A DNA stretch of 64,000 nt from contig NZ_FRCP01000008.1 of NCBI RefSeq assembly GCF_900142955.1, positions 62,001 to 126,000 of the forward strand, read 5' to 3'. The translations under genes and the position numbers were made by a program. The notes beneath the pieces were generated by a model, which did no database searches, was not told the origin of the DNA, and worked only from the letters and a program-made list of their open reading frames with translations. Of the stretch, positions 26,525-35,338 are shown one piece after another (within the stretch, counting starts at the first letter, position 1; each line of letters begins with the position of its first letter). The stretch comes from Anaerosporobacter mobilis DSM 15930 (GTDB lineage: Bacteria > Bacillota > Clostridia > Lachnospirales > Lachnospiraceae).

Positions 26525-27388
26525 TTAAAAATAGTCATTTTCAACATATTTTTTATACATGTCCTCGGTATATCTTGTTATGTTCTTACCATACTCTGGA
26601 TAATCAAACCCCAGTAGTTCTGCTACCTCTTTGGACACTTCCCTGAACAATTGGTGGCATATAAATAATGACTTCCAAATATTTTCATAGGAATCCATGC
26701 GATATGTAGATAATAATCTATTCCATAGATCTTCATCAATGTATTTGTTAATATACTTATAATTTTTCCCAACACTTAATGAAAATTCTGTCTTTATCCC
26801 AACCTTCCACGACATCATCCTAAGTAGTTCAAACCGTAGAATCTGGTTCAGATGATCGATTGCAAACAGTATCTCTTTGCGGCACAATCCTTTAATAACA
26901 TAAGGTGTTACATTCCAAAATTCATTGCAGCAATCATCATACTCCCTTGCGCTTGGCTTTCTTACATGATAATCTATATCAGTCGGAACTATGTCCCTTT
27001 TAATTCTACAATCTTTATCAATTAGAACCTTTATTAATTTATCGCCCTTTAGGTAATTATCTAACTCTTCCAAGGGCAATAAGGTAAGATCAATTTTATT
27101 GTAATCATCAAATAGCATAAGATAGGAAAATCCCTTTTCTTCAGGTGGGAATAATTCCATATCCTCCGGCTTTTGCATCATTATTATATTCCCAAATTGA
27201 TTAAGCCAGTCATCATTAGATATAAACGGTTCTATATCACTTACAAAATATGTAATATCATAATCCTGAAATTCATCTTTAGGTATATTAATATTTGCGC
27301 GTGACCCCTCAAGGGTCACAATTCGAATACGTTCATCCTGTTCTGCTAAAGAAAGTACTAAATCCATCATTTCTTTTTCTGATCTCAT
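26525..27388 (-). CDS. aadE: Streptomycin 6-adenylyltransferase, ANT(6)-I family
   Basis: 287 residues. MRSEKEMMDLVLSLAEQDER and TLEGSRANINIPKDEFQDYD give the nucleotidyltransferase motif (GSR..., DYDITYF). MMQKPEDMELFPPEEKG and the REYDDCCNEFWNVTPYVIKG block are signatures of ANT(6) enzymes. It adenylates streptomycin at the 6 position. It resembles ANT(6)-Ib more than Ia in several positions (for example GLCRKEILFAIDHLN), but the allele needs alignment. Intact and cotranscribed with its neighbours. Confidence 0.92.
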   Translation of the reverse strand: MRSEKEMMDLVLSLAEQDERIRIVTLEGSRANINIPKDEFQDYDITYFVSDIEPFISNDDWLNQFGNIIMMQKPEDMELFPPEEKGFSYLMLFDDYNKIDLTLLPLEELDNYLKGDKLIKVLIDKDCRIKRDIVPTDIDYHVRKPSAREYDDCCNEFWNVTPYVIKGLCRKEILFAIDHLNQILRFELLRMMSWKVGIKTEFSLSVGKNYKYINKYIDEDLWNRLLSTYRMDSYENIWKSLFICHQLFREVSKEVAELLGFDYPEYGKNITRYTEDMYKKYVENDYF

Positions 27389-27420
27389 TTACATACTCCT
27401 CGTTTATTTTTTCTATATTA

Positions 27421-28155
27421 TTACATCTTCTTTTTTGCCGATACAATCAGCATCATTGGGCGTCGCATTTCATCCGCCATCCCCGGAATATCCATCATGT
27501 TCTCTGGCGGCTGTGGCTCCACAATCTGATTTATTATAAAACTATTTGAAAGCAGTGTATTTAGATATGTGGTCAGTGTTCTATGATATTTTGTAACCTT
27601 TTCTTCCAAAAACATAGCTGTCCGTTTGCCCTCATAATAATAATTGTCCACCGGGAAATGCAGTATTTCTCCTTTTTCGTTATAATACCAGTCTTGTGTT
27701 CCATGAGCAGTAAAAACAGGATGTTCAACTGTAAAAACTAAATTGCCACCAGCCTTCAGCATCCTATATATCTTTTTTATTAAATTCTCATAGTCTGCTA
27801 CATAATGAAACGCAAGCGAACTTAGTATTACATCAAAGCTCTCCTCTGGGAAATCCACATCTTCTATGGCACAGCATTCATATTCAATCTGTGGAAAATG
27901 GGTTTTTCCTTTTGCTACTTCGAGCATTTTATGAGAAATATCAACACCTACTACAGAGGAAGCACCGTTTTCCATCGCATATATACAGTGCCATCCATAG
28001 CCGCATCCTAAATCAAGCACACGCTTACCCTTAAAATCAGGTAGCATCTTTTTCAAAGTCTCCCATTCTCCCGCACCAGCCAGTCCTTTCTGCGAGCGAC
28101 TCATTTGACTGTATTTTTGAAAAAATATATTATCATCATATTTGTTTTCTTTCAT
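27421..28155 (-). CDS. SAM-dependent methyltransferase of the aadE cluster
   Basis: 244 residues. Class I methyltransferase motifs: RVLDLGCGYGWHCIYAMENG (motif I), VVGVDISHKMLEVA (acidic loop), FDVILSSLAFHYV (motif IV). It resembles small-molecule methyltransferases (UbiE/Methyltransf_11) and not rRNA methylases of the Erm type. It overlaps the upstream nucleotidyltransferase gene by 20 bp, with ribosome binding site GAGGAGAG inside that gene, so it is translationally coupled. The substrate is unknown. Related gene pairs are known from multiresistance plasmids. Confidence 0.85.
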   Translation of the reverse strand: MKENKYDDNIFFQKYSQMSRSQKGLAGAGEWETLKKMLPDFKGKRVLDLGCGYGWHCIYAMENGASSVVGVDISHKMLEVAKGKTHFPQIEYECCAIEDVDFPEESFDVILSSLAFHYVADYENLIKKIYRMLKAGGNLVFTVEHPVFTAHGTQDWYYNEKGEILHFPVDNYYYEGKRTAMFLEEKVTKYHRTLTTYLNTLLSNSFIINQIVEPQPPENMMDIPGMADEMRRPMMLIVSAKKKM

Positions 28156-29005
28156 CTGAACTCTCCTCGTTTAAAAAGTTATTTATCTCCGATACAATTT
28201 CATTCACTTCATTATAAAGCTTCTCGGTCATGTCGTAGCATTCAAAAAGTGAGATACCGAGTACTTCAAAAATATGATTTACCTTCTCGGTATATTTTTC
28301 AGGTTTATGTTCAAAAGTTTCAAGCAGTTTTATAGCTTTCTTTTCGTTGATACAATAAGCATTATTACATGCAAATAACACTTGATTTAAACATGAAACT
28401 ATACGAAAAACATGACCCGCAATATAATATTTATCGTCTGTTCCCGAATTTGCTTTTACAAACATTAAAGAGAACCCTGCTTCAAACATAAAAAAGTTAA
28501 CTAAACTTTTCTGCAAAGCATTGGGATAAGTTTCTGCCTGTTTTTTTAATTCGCATAAGCTTTCATTCTTAGCATATAGTATTTTGCTAATCGCTAATTC
28601 TCCTCGATACATTGCACTAATATAACCATGGGGATGCCCAGTCTGATAATTGGCAGTAACAATTCCGTGCTCTGTATCTTTCATTATTTGTTCCACACGT
28701 TTAATATCACGTAAAATTAAATCCACATGATACCCGTTTATGACTAACCATCCGCCGCCATTAATCCAATCACCCCATGCTCCGGGAGGTACAACAAGGT
28801 TATTTCTATGCTCATCATCCAGCTTTGTAGCGAATTGATTAATAGTATTTATGTCAAATGATTCTGAATTGTAATAGATGCCGATATCTATATCCGAATC
28901 CTCTGTATGGGTGCCCCTTGCACGTGAACCACCTAAAACAATACCTTCTATATAAGACAGAGAGGATAATTTCTCTGCTACTGATTTAATAATATTATCT
29001 ACCAT
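28136..29005 (-). CDS. Nucleotidyltransferase-domain protein
   Basis: 289 residues from the ATG after AAAAGGAGCATGCTTG; an upstream in-frame start is not preferred. GIVLGGSRARGTHTEDSDID, then GIYY, is the minimal nucleotidyltransferase motif. The C-terminal part is helical, as in kanamycin- and lincosamide-type nucleotidyltransferases. It heads the aminoglycoside-resistance run. It could modify a drug, but no substrate can be deduced. Similar genes lie beside aadE on enterococcal plasmids such as pRE25. Confidence 0.8.
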   Translation of the reverse strand: MVDNIIKSVAEKLSSLSYIEGIVLGGSRARGTHTEDSDIDIGIYYNSESFDINTINQFATKLDDEHRNNLVVPPGAWGDWINGGGWLVINGYHVDLILRDIKRVEQIMKDTEHGIVTANYQTGHPHGYISAMYRGELAISKILYAKNESLCELKKQAETYPNALQKSLVNFFMFEAGFSLMFVKANSGTDDKYYIAGHVFRIVSCLNQVLFACNNAYCINEKKAIKLLETFEHKPEKYTEKVNHIFEVLGISLFECYDMTEKLYNEVNEIVSEINNFLNEESSDERKQI

Positions 29006-29107
29006 CAAGCATGCTCCTTTTATCGATTCACTGCTGTAAAAATTCCAAGCCAAATCTTTTGCTTCTACTCAACATATTTATAATTTTTTTAATTTCACAA
29101 AAGATAG

Positions 29108-29362
29108 TTAAAACTTATCAATTGTCTTTTTATACCTCTGCTGATTAGATGAAGTCTTTTCAATAGCCTTTAAATTACCATTCATTTTGCTAACATGGTT
29201 TAAAAATAACGTTCCAAGCAGAAGTCGATCCTTTCTGGGTATCCTATTCCACACATATCCCTTGAATAAATCTTTAACAAGAAAAACTTCGCCATCATTT
29301 AGATTTTCAGTTTCTCTAATAGCTTCTTCCAATAGCTCATTTACATCAATCATGTTGTCCAC
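29108..29362 (-). CDS. DUF1413-domain protein
   Basis: 84 residues: EVFLVKDLFKGYVWNRIPRK, then DRLLLGTLFLNHV, the conserved DUF1413 core. Such proteins are small, usually plasmid- or ICE-borne, and resemble a winged-helix or antitoxin-like fold; function is not established. The gene has its own strong promoter overlapped by a perfect palindrome (29373-29404), suggesting autoregulation. It lies 102 bp upstream of the nucleotidyltransferase gene on the same strand. Confidence 0.75.
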   Translation of the reverse strand: MDNMIDVNELLEEAIRETENLNDGEVFLVKDLFKGYVWNRIPRKDRLLLGTLFLNHVSKMNGNLKAIEKTSSNQQRYKKTIDKF

Positions 29363-29372
29363 TCCTTATTAA

Positions 29373-29429
29373 TAATAATATCAACAACATTGTTGATATT
29401 ATTATACGTATATTCACAGTCAAAGTCAA
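29373..29429 (-). promoter_or_regulatory. Promoter and palindromic operator of the DUF1413 gene
   Basis: TTGACT at 29424-29429, 17 bp spacing, and TATAAT at 29401-29406 form a near-consensus promoter. A perfect inverted repeat with 15-bp arms (TAATAATATCAACAA, 2-bp spacer) at 29373-29404 covers the -10 box and transcription start. That is a classic repressor position. The gene starts 11 bp after it. Confidence 0.75.
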
Positions 29430-29620
29430 TCCGTAAATAAGAAAAGCCACCAATCAAGGAAGTAAACGCCACTCTGTTTTAGGTAATCAATATTCTTGCA
29501 GTCCACGAGCTTTATCCGTGGAATCTTATAGGCAACCCCTGTCCAATTGGCAAGTGTACACTTTATGCGACCGTTAGGGGTACTGTCCATAAGAAAATAA
29601 TTCATATTTTTACCAGCCAT
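29426..29620 (-). pseudogene. GIY-YIG nuclease, truncated after the N-terminal segment
   Basis: 64 codons starting MAGKNMNYFLMDSTPNGRIK after AAGGAGGTAAGTGCT. The segment CTLANWTGVAYKIPRIKL and LKQSGVYFL is the usual start of a family of GIY-YIG nuclease-domain proteins of about 290 residues. Right after GVYFL (the GIY motif strand) the sequence changes to DWWLFLFTD and stops. The catalytic YIG, Arg and Glu are lost. The cut marks a junction where the DUF1413 promoter begins. Confidence 0.75.
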
Positions 29621-29659
29621 AGCACTTACCTCCTTCATAATCACTAATCCCATGTTGCA

Positions 29660-29782
29660 TTAGTTAGCAAATTTAGCAGATTCACCTACTCCGAAATATT
29701 TCTCGAAAAAGTATTTTAACTCATCGATTACTGTCTGCTTTTCCTTTGTACGGTTACCACCAAAGCGGCTCACCGGAGGCAT
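29660..29782 (-). CDS. Short 40-residue frame after hsdS
   Basis: MPPVSRFGGNRTKEKQTVID and ELKYFFEKYFGVGESAKFAN, then a stop. It begins directly after the hsdS stop behind GGAGGC-like sequence overlapping the hsdS end, so it is in the place where hsdR or another restriction gene would start. It looks like the N terminus of a longer protein cut off by rearrangement, but the family is not recognised. Confidence 0.4.
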   Translation of the reverse strand: MPPVSRFGGNRTKEKQTVIDELKYFFEKYFGVGESAKFAN

Positions 29783-29784
29783 GA

Positions 29785-30882
29785 TTATTTAACTGTAGCC
29801 TGTCCATTCATAAGCAATGGCAATAACCAATCTCTTAGATCAGTTAGCTTTAGATTTTCTCGTGTTTTCTCAGATAACATGTTGGAAATCGGATAAATAG
29901 AGCCGTTAAATAATTTTATTTCATTCTCATCTGGGACATAAATTGGTCGGTCTTTCAATAATTCTTTTTGTAGATGCTTAAGACCAGTTCCCTGAAAAAA
30001 TTTTTTATTCAACTCACCTTTAATAGAATTCAATAATAGATACATATAGTCTGATAATCCATCCCTTGCGCTAATACACCAAGTATCAGTAGAATATGCA
30101 GCACCACCTACATAGAATTTTACATCAGCATTTCCACCTGTATTTAAGAAACAATTTCTACCTTCAACAAGTGCTTCTTTCCATTCAAGAATTGCTTCAC
30201 CGCTTGTGAAAAACGGATAGTCCCCATTAATATCTTTAGCTTCTCCAACCTTTATACTAGATTTTCCATTTTCTATTAACAGGTCAGAAATTTTTCCATT
30301 TGTATTCTTTTTATAGAATAGGTGCATGTAAATATCATGTGCTTGCTGTTGAAGTGTGTCATTAATTCTATTGTTAATCCCAATCTTTTTATCAATAGAG
30401 ACTAAGATGGATGCAACTTTATCTTGTTCATTTCGTTCACATACAGGTATTACTAGCTCCTTTAAGTCTGGAATATTTAAGTTGCTTACTATTGATCCAG
30501 TGACATCTACTTTTCTAATTTGTTTTTGTACGTATTGGGACATTAATGCATATAGTAAATAGTGTGGATTTACCTTTTCAGTCTTAACTTTTAGCAAAAC
30601 TAGTCTTTGACCTAAGCAACATTTTAAACCTTTTGGCATGATTGCAACTGTCCCCATTGGTGCCTCACGCGAAATAATAATATCGTTTGCTTCTGGTTTT
30701 GCTCTTTTAGTTCTATTCAAATATGTCTCTTCATCAACATATGATGATTTGGAGAAGTCAAAATGTGCTCCATTTAAATTGTAGTTTCTAATTACTCTTA
30801 TTCCACTATCTAACCACCTCGGAGTAGAATGTGGACAATCAATTATCTCATCACAAAGTGATTCTAATTTGAAAAAATCCAT
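29785..30882 (-). CDS. hsdS: Type I restriction specificity subunit HsdS
   Basis: 365 residues with two target-recognition domains. The first (residues 1-190) ends in the conserved QDKVASILVSIDKKIGINNR helix; the second (195-365) ends LKLTDLRDWLLPLLMNGQ. HsdS reads the DNA target for the methylase HsdM and nuclease HsdR. Here hsdM is truncated and no hsdR is present, so it is probably a leftover that might still alter another HsdM. Its ATG directly follows the stop of the 73-residue gene. Confidence 0.85.
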   Translation of the reverse strand: MDFFKLESLCDEIIDCPHSTPRWLDSGIRVIRNYNLNGAHFDFSKSSYVDEETYLNRTKRAKPEANDIIISREAPMGTVAIMPKGLKCCLGQRLVLLKVKTEKVNPHYLLYALMSQYVQKQIRKVDVTGSIVSNLNIPDLKELVIPVCERNEQDKVASILVSIDKKIGINNRINDTLQQQAHDIYMHLFYKKNTNGKISDLLIENGKSSIKVGEAKDINGDYPFFTSGEAILEWKEALVEGRNCFLNTGGNADVKFYVGGAAYSTDTWCISARDGLSDYMYLLLNSIKGELNKKFFQGTGLKHLQKELLKDRPIYVPDENEIKLFNGSIYPISNMLSEKTRENLKLTDLRDWLLPLLMNGQATVK

Positions 30883-31104
30883 TTAAGCCTCCTCCCTTTT
30901 TAGTAAGTAATATATCTTTTTCCATTTTGCAGAAGGCTTTTTGCAAATTTTATCTTCAGATGCAAATGCACAAACATTATTTATATAGCTGGAGCCACAA
31001 ATATCTGGATTTGTATGTCTACACCCATACGTTTGTTTTGCATTATCATCATCATTTAGTCTATCAGTTAAAGCGAAACATAATTCTTTAGGGAAATCGC
31101 TCAT
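30883..31104 (-). CDS. Small cysteine-rich protein between hsdM and hsdS
   Basis: 73 residues with five cysteines (near residues 9, 28, 36, 45 and 54) and a basic C terminus (KKPSAKWKKIYYLLKREEA). A small metal-binding fold is possible. It sits 15 bp after the hsdM remnant and its TAA abuts the hsdS start, so it is translationally linked to hsdS. Not a known restriction subunit; small genes inserted here are unusual. Function unknown. Confidence 0.6.
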   Translation of the reverse strand: MSDFPKELCFALTDRLNDDDNAKQTYGCRHTNPDICGSSYINNVCAFASEDKICKKPSAKWKKIYYLLKREEA

Positions 31105-31119
31105 TATTGCACCTTCTTT

Positions 31120-31728
31120 CTATAGAAACTTAACTTTCTTAACCTGTTCAATGATTTCTTTCTGAACCTTCTCACCTTCAGAGAACAATGATTCAAGAGT
31201 AATAATATACTCATCTATTGTTTCATTAAATTCTTGATTAGTTATTTCTACATACTCTAATTTAACATCAAAAAATTGTCCTGCTGCTAGTGAATATTTC
31301 TTCTTTTTGATTTCATCGTAAGTTACAGCTATCGAAAAATCTTCAATAGTCTCTTTCTTTAAAAAAGTCTTAACTATTAATTCTATTTCTTCTTGTCTCA
31401 GCCTGCATTTCTTGTTTTTACCATCTTGATAATCTTCTCCCAAATTTGAAGCGTCAATTAACACAACCTTGTCGTTTCTCTTGGAATTATCAAAGAATAA
31501 TACTGATACATTTGTACCAGTAGTCGCAAAAACATTCGAAGGCATACAAACACACCCATAAACAATTTTTTCATCGACTATATACTGAAGTATTTTTTTC
31601 TCAACGCCTGTTTTAGCTGTAATAAATCCTGTCGGAATTACAATTGCACCCTTGCCTGTTGATTTTAATGAATTAATAACGTGTTGAATAAACAATGTAT
31701 AAATTGCCATAATCCTTAAATAGAACAC
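31120..31728 (-). pseudogene. hsdM: Type I methyltransferase HsdM, C-terminal fragment
   Basis: About 196 residues from an internal ATG: GKGAIVIPTGFITAKTGVEK, VCMPSNVFATTGTNVSVLFF and a C-terminal helical tail EKVQKEIIEQVKKVKFL typical of HsdM. The SAM-binding motif and the NPPF/NPPY catalytic motif, which lie upstream in HsdM (about 500 residues), are missing. The fragment abuts the unrelated gene at 31731. It cannot be active alone. Confidence 0.8.
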
Positions 31729-31730
31729 CT

Positions 31731-32372
31731 TTAAACATTGCTATCTGTATCCGTAGAATCAATGAGAACTTTTGATTCTATGAACGGACGTGTTAACTCA
31801 AACTGAAATTTTACGAAATATAGAAATGCTTCGCTACATTCTTGCAAAACAGGATCTAATTCATTACGAACTGGATGACCAACATTAAACTCCAAAAATG
31901 AGGGTTCTTTTACAGATACCACAGAGTAAAATGCCTTCTCAGAATGATGGATGTAACCAGAAGCAGCCTTATACACAGAATCAAATCTCTTGTCAAATTT
32001 CGCTAGCTGCTTACGTAGGTAGGCATCTGTCATAAGATTCCCATCCTTAGCTTTCATTCTGTTAATTTGTTTCTCCCCGCTATACACACTTCGGATAATC
32101 TCAGTTTGATTTTCCGCTGCATAAAGTGCATATGTCCGTAAACAGTTGTCAATCTGTACTCGTAATAGTATCCCTGCACACGTCAAGTTTCGCTTCTCTA
32201 TCATAATTGCAAACCCATCGATGAGCCTAATACATTTATCTAAAATACTAATCATGTAGAAATCATCTTCACATAGGGTTTGCCCAATTACCTCTGCAGT
32301 TAGTTTTACCGCCTGTTTGCGAACATTTTCTAAATGGTGTTTAATCTTGAAAATCCACTCTTGATAATTCAC
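31731..32372 (-). CDS. Hypothetical helical protein
   Basis: 213 residues, mostly alpha-helical, with EVIGQTLCEDDFYMISILDK, CAGILLRVQIDNCLRTYALY and ASGYIHHSEKAFYSVVSV. The RxxxDxxxR and SGYxHxS pattern is reminiscent of DUF5677/AbiV-like families found in defence contexts, but the match is weak. Its stop lies 3 bp before the hsdM fragment starts, evidently a fusion point. It starts with ATG after AAAGGATGGTGAAAATGTG. Function not assigned. Confidence 0.55.
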   Translation of the reverse strand: MNYQEWIFKIKHHLENVRKQAVKLTAEVIGQTLCEDDFYMISILDKCIRLIDGFAIMIEKRNLTCAGILLRVQIDNCLRTYALYAAENQTEIIRSVYSGEKQINRMKAKDGNLMTDAYLRKQLAKFDKRFDSVYKAASGYIHHSEKAFYSVVSVKEPSFLEFNVGHPVRNELDPVLQECSEAFLYFVKFQFELTRPFIESKVLIDSTDTDSNV

Positions 32373-32562
32373 ATTTTCACCATCCTTTAATCATTGAACT
32401 CAAGTCCAAAATAAGTAAATTTCAGCTAAAATATAATAAAAGATATAAAAATAACCGGTTGCTCCCGGCCTCGCACATTTGCACACCCTTTTTGCACATT
32501 GCATACCCCTATGCACAGTACCTTTGGGCTTTATTAAATTGTATCATTTTCTGAATGATTCT

Positions 32563-32824
32563 CTCTATGTTCATGCAGATTTTGATACAATAATAAAAAG
32601 CCCTCTCCTGGGATTAACCCCGGAAAAGGCTTCAAATCAGTGCGTTTACAGAATCCATCAGACTTTCTAAACACATTAGATTGCTAACATATTGAGTTTT
32701 TTCGATTGGCACGTTACTGAATAAATCTAACTTGAATACCCTTACATTCATTCAGTCAAAATAATTAAAAAGTATAGGGAAAATTAAAAGGTTCACAGTC
32801 GATATGTTTCCTCTAACACCATGG
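32563..32824 (+). repeat. Direct repeat R, copy 2
   Basis: Same roughly 260-bp sequence as at 24597-24860, same orientation, about 90% identical by eye. Differences are scattered, so the copies are not a recent duplication. It separates the restriction fragments from the lsa(E)-lnu(B) module and is followed by another motif array. The 190 bp before it (32373-32562) hold no gene I can support; it contains a gcacatttgcacacc-like short repeat. Confidence 0.75.
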
Positions 32825-32854
32825 ATTGAGAGGACAGAATGAATGTCATTTGTG

Positions 32855-32925
32855 TATGTCCGTTCTCGGAAACATATCCACGACACTTTTTGCACTATCG
32901 GTAGACGGGAACATATCCATAGGCT
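32855..32925 (+). repeat. Motif array d/e (GGRAACATATCCA)
   Basis: ctcGGAAACATATCCACGA near 32868 and gacGGGAACATATCCATAGG near 32903, about 35 bp apart, with an inverted GATATGTTTCC near 32800 at the end of repeat R. A ttttttGAAAAACTGAggtatg tail similar to the one after array a/b (attttttaagAAACTGAtatatg) follows, so the whole junction, not only the motif, is shared. Confidence 0.65.
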
Positions 32926-32996
32926 TCGCTGTTTTTTGAAAAACTGAGGTATGCTGTTAATTTTCAGTACCCAATACTGTGAATAACGTTACTCTC

Positions 32997-33800
32997 CTAT
33001 TCACTAATGTAATTCAACAATCTTTCTAAAATGTCATGTGTAACTTTTAAGTTGTATTGTTCAATAAGGTGACTTTGCAAATCCATAACTAATAGCAAAG
33101 AATTTTTATAGGCTTCAAATAATTCTACCTTATCTAATCGAGCAGTGGTCTTTGCAAATTTTTTATAATTTTCAAGGCTAATTTCTTTTTCAAGGTTTTT
33201 ACTCATGTTTAGCCAATTATCAGCATTTTTTTCTGCCATACGTATAAGTTGTAGTGTATTTTTTTGAAGTTGTGATAAGAGTTCTAATGAACGAGCATAT
33301 TCTCCTCTTTTTAGAACGTTGATTCCCATCAACCATAGATTAGAGAAATTACACAACAAAAAATTAGCATTTTCTTCAGTAAGTCTATTTGGTCTTGCAC
33401 CACTTATCTCTGATAAATAATTTTCTAATTGCCCTGTTTCATCGTAAATAAGCATAGCCTTCGTATCAGGAATATAACCTGAATCTTTAAACGAGGGGAT
33501 TATGTTCATATCTATTTCAGAAAGGAAATGAAATTCCCCACGTATAAGATTATCAAAAATAACTACCTCTGTTCCGTACTCATTTTTATAAAGCATCAAG
33601 TACGGAGCTACGTCAAACAACCAGTTGGATGAATCAAAGTTCGAGGTTATACTATCTTTCAAAAATATATAGAACTCTATATCAGAGTATTGGTCACCTT
33701 CTCCTTTGGTAAACGATCCATACATCATACAAGCTGTAATTCGTTCATCTGACTCAGTAAGATTCTTAACGTTTGCAATTAATTCTTTTTGTTTTAACAT
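32997..33800 (-). CDS. lnu(B): Lincosamide nucleotidyltransferase Lnu(B)
   Basis: 267 residues, the length of Lnu(B). MYGSFTKGEGDQYSDIEFYI is the nucleotidyltransferase motif (Gly-Ser ... Asp-x-Glu), followed by SSNWLFDVAPYLMLYKNEYG and RPNRLTEENANFLLCNFSNL. It adenylates lincomycin and clindamycin. It lies 53 bp downstream of lsa(E) in the same orientation, the order known from Gram-positive cocci. Near-identical to my memory of the reference protein, with one or two changes. Intact. Confidence 0.96.
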   Translation of the reverse strand: MLKQKELIANVKNLTESDERITACMMYGSFTKGEGDQYSDIEFYIFLKDSITSNFDSSNWLFDVAPYLMLYKNEYGTEVVIFDNLIRGEFHFLSEIDMNIIPSFKDSGYIPDTKAMLIYDETGQLENYLSEISGARPNRLTEENANFLLCNFSNLWLMGINVLKRGEYARSLELLSQLQKNTLQLIRMAEKNADNWLNMSKNLEKEISLENYKKFAKTTARLDKVELFEAYKNSLLLVMDLQSHLIEQYNLKVTHDILERLLNYISE

Positions 33801-33853
33801 TTCTTCACCCTTTCATGTAAATATCTTTTAGTTATTGTGGCAACTCAAAATCT

Positions 33854-35338
33854 CTACAAACCTAAATTAATATTTTTCGTACAAATGTTATTGCAAAAAG
33901 CATCATCATGCTCCACAAACAATAGTGTAGGACAATATTCCAAAATCATTTTTTCAATTTGGATACGTGAAAAAATATCAATATAGTTCAATGGCTCATC
34001 CCATATATACAAATGTGCACTTTCACAAAGGCTTTTAGCAATTAGTACTTTCTTTTTCTGACCAGCACTAAAATCCACCATGTTCTTATCAAACTGCTCT
34101 CTATTAAAATCCAGTTTACGAAGAATCGTTTTAAATAGAGTTTCATCGATCTTATTATTATAGGCAAATTCAGATAGATTACCTTTTAAATATGAAGTAT
34201 CTTGCGAAATATAAGAAATTTTTAGTCCACTTGCTAGCATAAAATTTCCGGTAAATTTAATATCATCTCCATTAATCAATTTTAGGATACTAGACTTACC
34301 ACTCCCATTTTTTCCGATAATGGCAACTCTATCACCAATATTGACTCTGAAATTAAGATTACTGCATACTTCTTTATCTCCATAAGACAATGATAAATCA
34401 TTCGCTTCTATTAAGCACTCTTTGTGAAATTCAAGTGGTGAAATTTTTAAGTCATCATATTGTTCAATGTTGTGGAGCAGTTCTGATTTTTGTAAAACGG
34501 CTTCCTGATGTCTTGACTCAATATTTTTGGCACGTTTCATCGCTTTTGCAGCCTTATGTCCAACATAACCCTTATCCAGTTTTGAACCAGAATTTGTTGT
34601 TCCATATTTACTTTTTTCTACTTTATTTGACCAGTTTGAACTACGTTTTGCTGCATAAGACAACCTTCCTATTTCTTTAAGGAGTTTCTTGTTTTCTGCC
34701 AGTTCAAAATTATCTTGTAACGTTTTGTTCTCCCACCAAGAAGTAAAATTTCCCTTTTGGATTTCGATATTCGTTTTATTGATAGATAGTATATGGTCAA
34801 CACATTGATCAAGTAAGCTTCTATCATGAGATACCAAAATAAACCCCTTCTTGCGTTTCAAATAGTTTTGCACTACATTACGTGCATCGATGTCAAGATG
34901 GTTTGTAGGTTCATCAATAAGCAGGAAACAACTCGCTGTAAGGAATAAAGCTGCAAGAAGGACCTTTGTTTGCTCACCATTTGACAATGTATTAAACGGA
35001 CGATATAAAGCATCTTCTTGAACATCAAGCAATGATATTTCACGAAAAATCTCCCAATCCATACATTCCGTACAAATACTCTTCATTACTTCAATTGTAT
35101 ATAGACTCTTATCTTCCACATCATAAGGAAAATACTCAAACTTAACTGTAGAACTTATATTGCCGGAATACGCATATTTGCCAAGCAGTAAATTTAAGAA
35201 AGTAGTTTTACCGCGTCCGTTTCTTCCAATAAAACCGAGTTTCCAATCTGTATCTATCTGAAAACTTACATTTTCAAAAATATTGTCATAACTTCCTTCA
35301 TATGAAAAAGTTAGATTTGAAACATTTATTAAGGACAT
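33854..35338 (-). CDS. lsa(E): ABC-F ribosomal protection protein Lsa(E)
   Basis: 494 residues with two ATP-binding domains and no membrane segments: Walker A GFIGRNGRGKTTFLNLLLG and AIIGKNGSGKSSILKL, signature LSNGEQTKVLLAALF and FSAGQKKKVLIAK, Walker B LLIDEPTNHLD. The interdomain linker is rich in Lys/Arg (RSSNWSNKVEKSKYGTTNS). ABC-F proteins dislodge drugs from the 50S subunit; Lsa(E) gives resistance to lincosamides, pleuromutilins and streptogramin A. A leader region with uORF and terminator precedes it. Intact. Confidence 0.96.
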   Translation of the reverse strand: MSLINVSNLTFSYEGSYDNIFENVSFQIDTDWKLGFIGRNGRGKTTFLNLLLGKYAYSGNISSTVKFEYFPYDVEDKSLYTIEVMKSICTECMDWEIFREISLLDVQEDALYRPFNTLSNGEQTKVLLAALFLTASCFLLIDEPTNHLDIDARNVVQNYLKRKKGFILVSHDRSLLDQCVDHILSINKTNIEIQKGNFTSWWENKTLQDNFELAENKKLLKEIGRLSYAAKRSSNWSNKVEKSKYGTTNSGSKLDKGYVGHKAAKAMKRAKNIESRHQEAVLQKSELLHNIEQYDDLKISPLEFHKECLIEANDLSLSYGDKEVCSNLNFRVNIGDRVAIIGKNGSGKSSILKLINGDDIKFTGNFMLASGLKISYISQDTSYLKGNLSEFAYNNKIDETLFKTILRKLDFNREQFDKNMVDFSAGQKKKVLIAKSLCESAHLYIWDEPLNYIDIFSRIQIEKMILEYCPTLLFVEHDDAFCNNICTKNINLGL

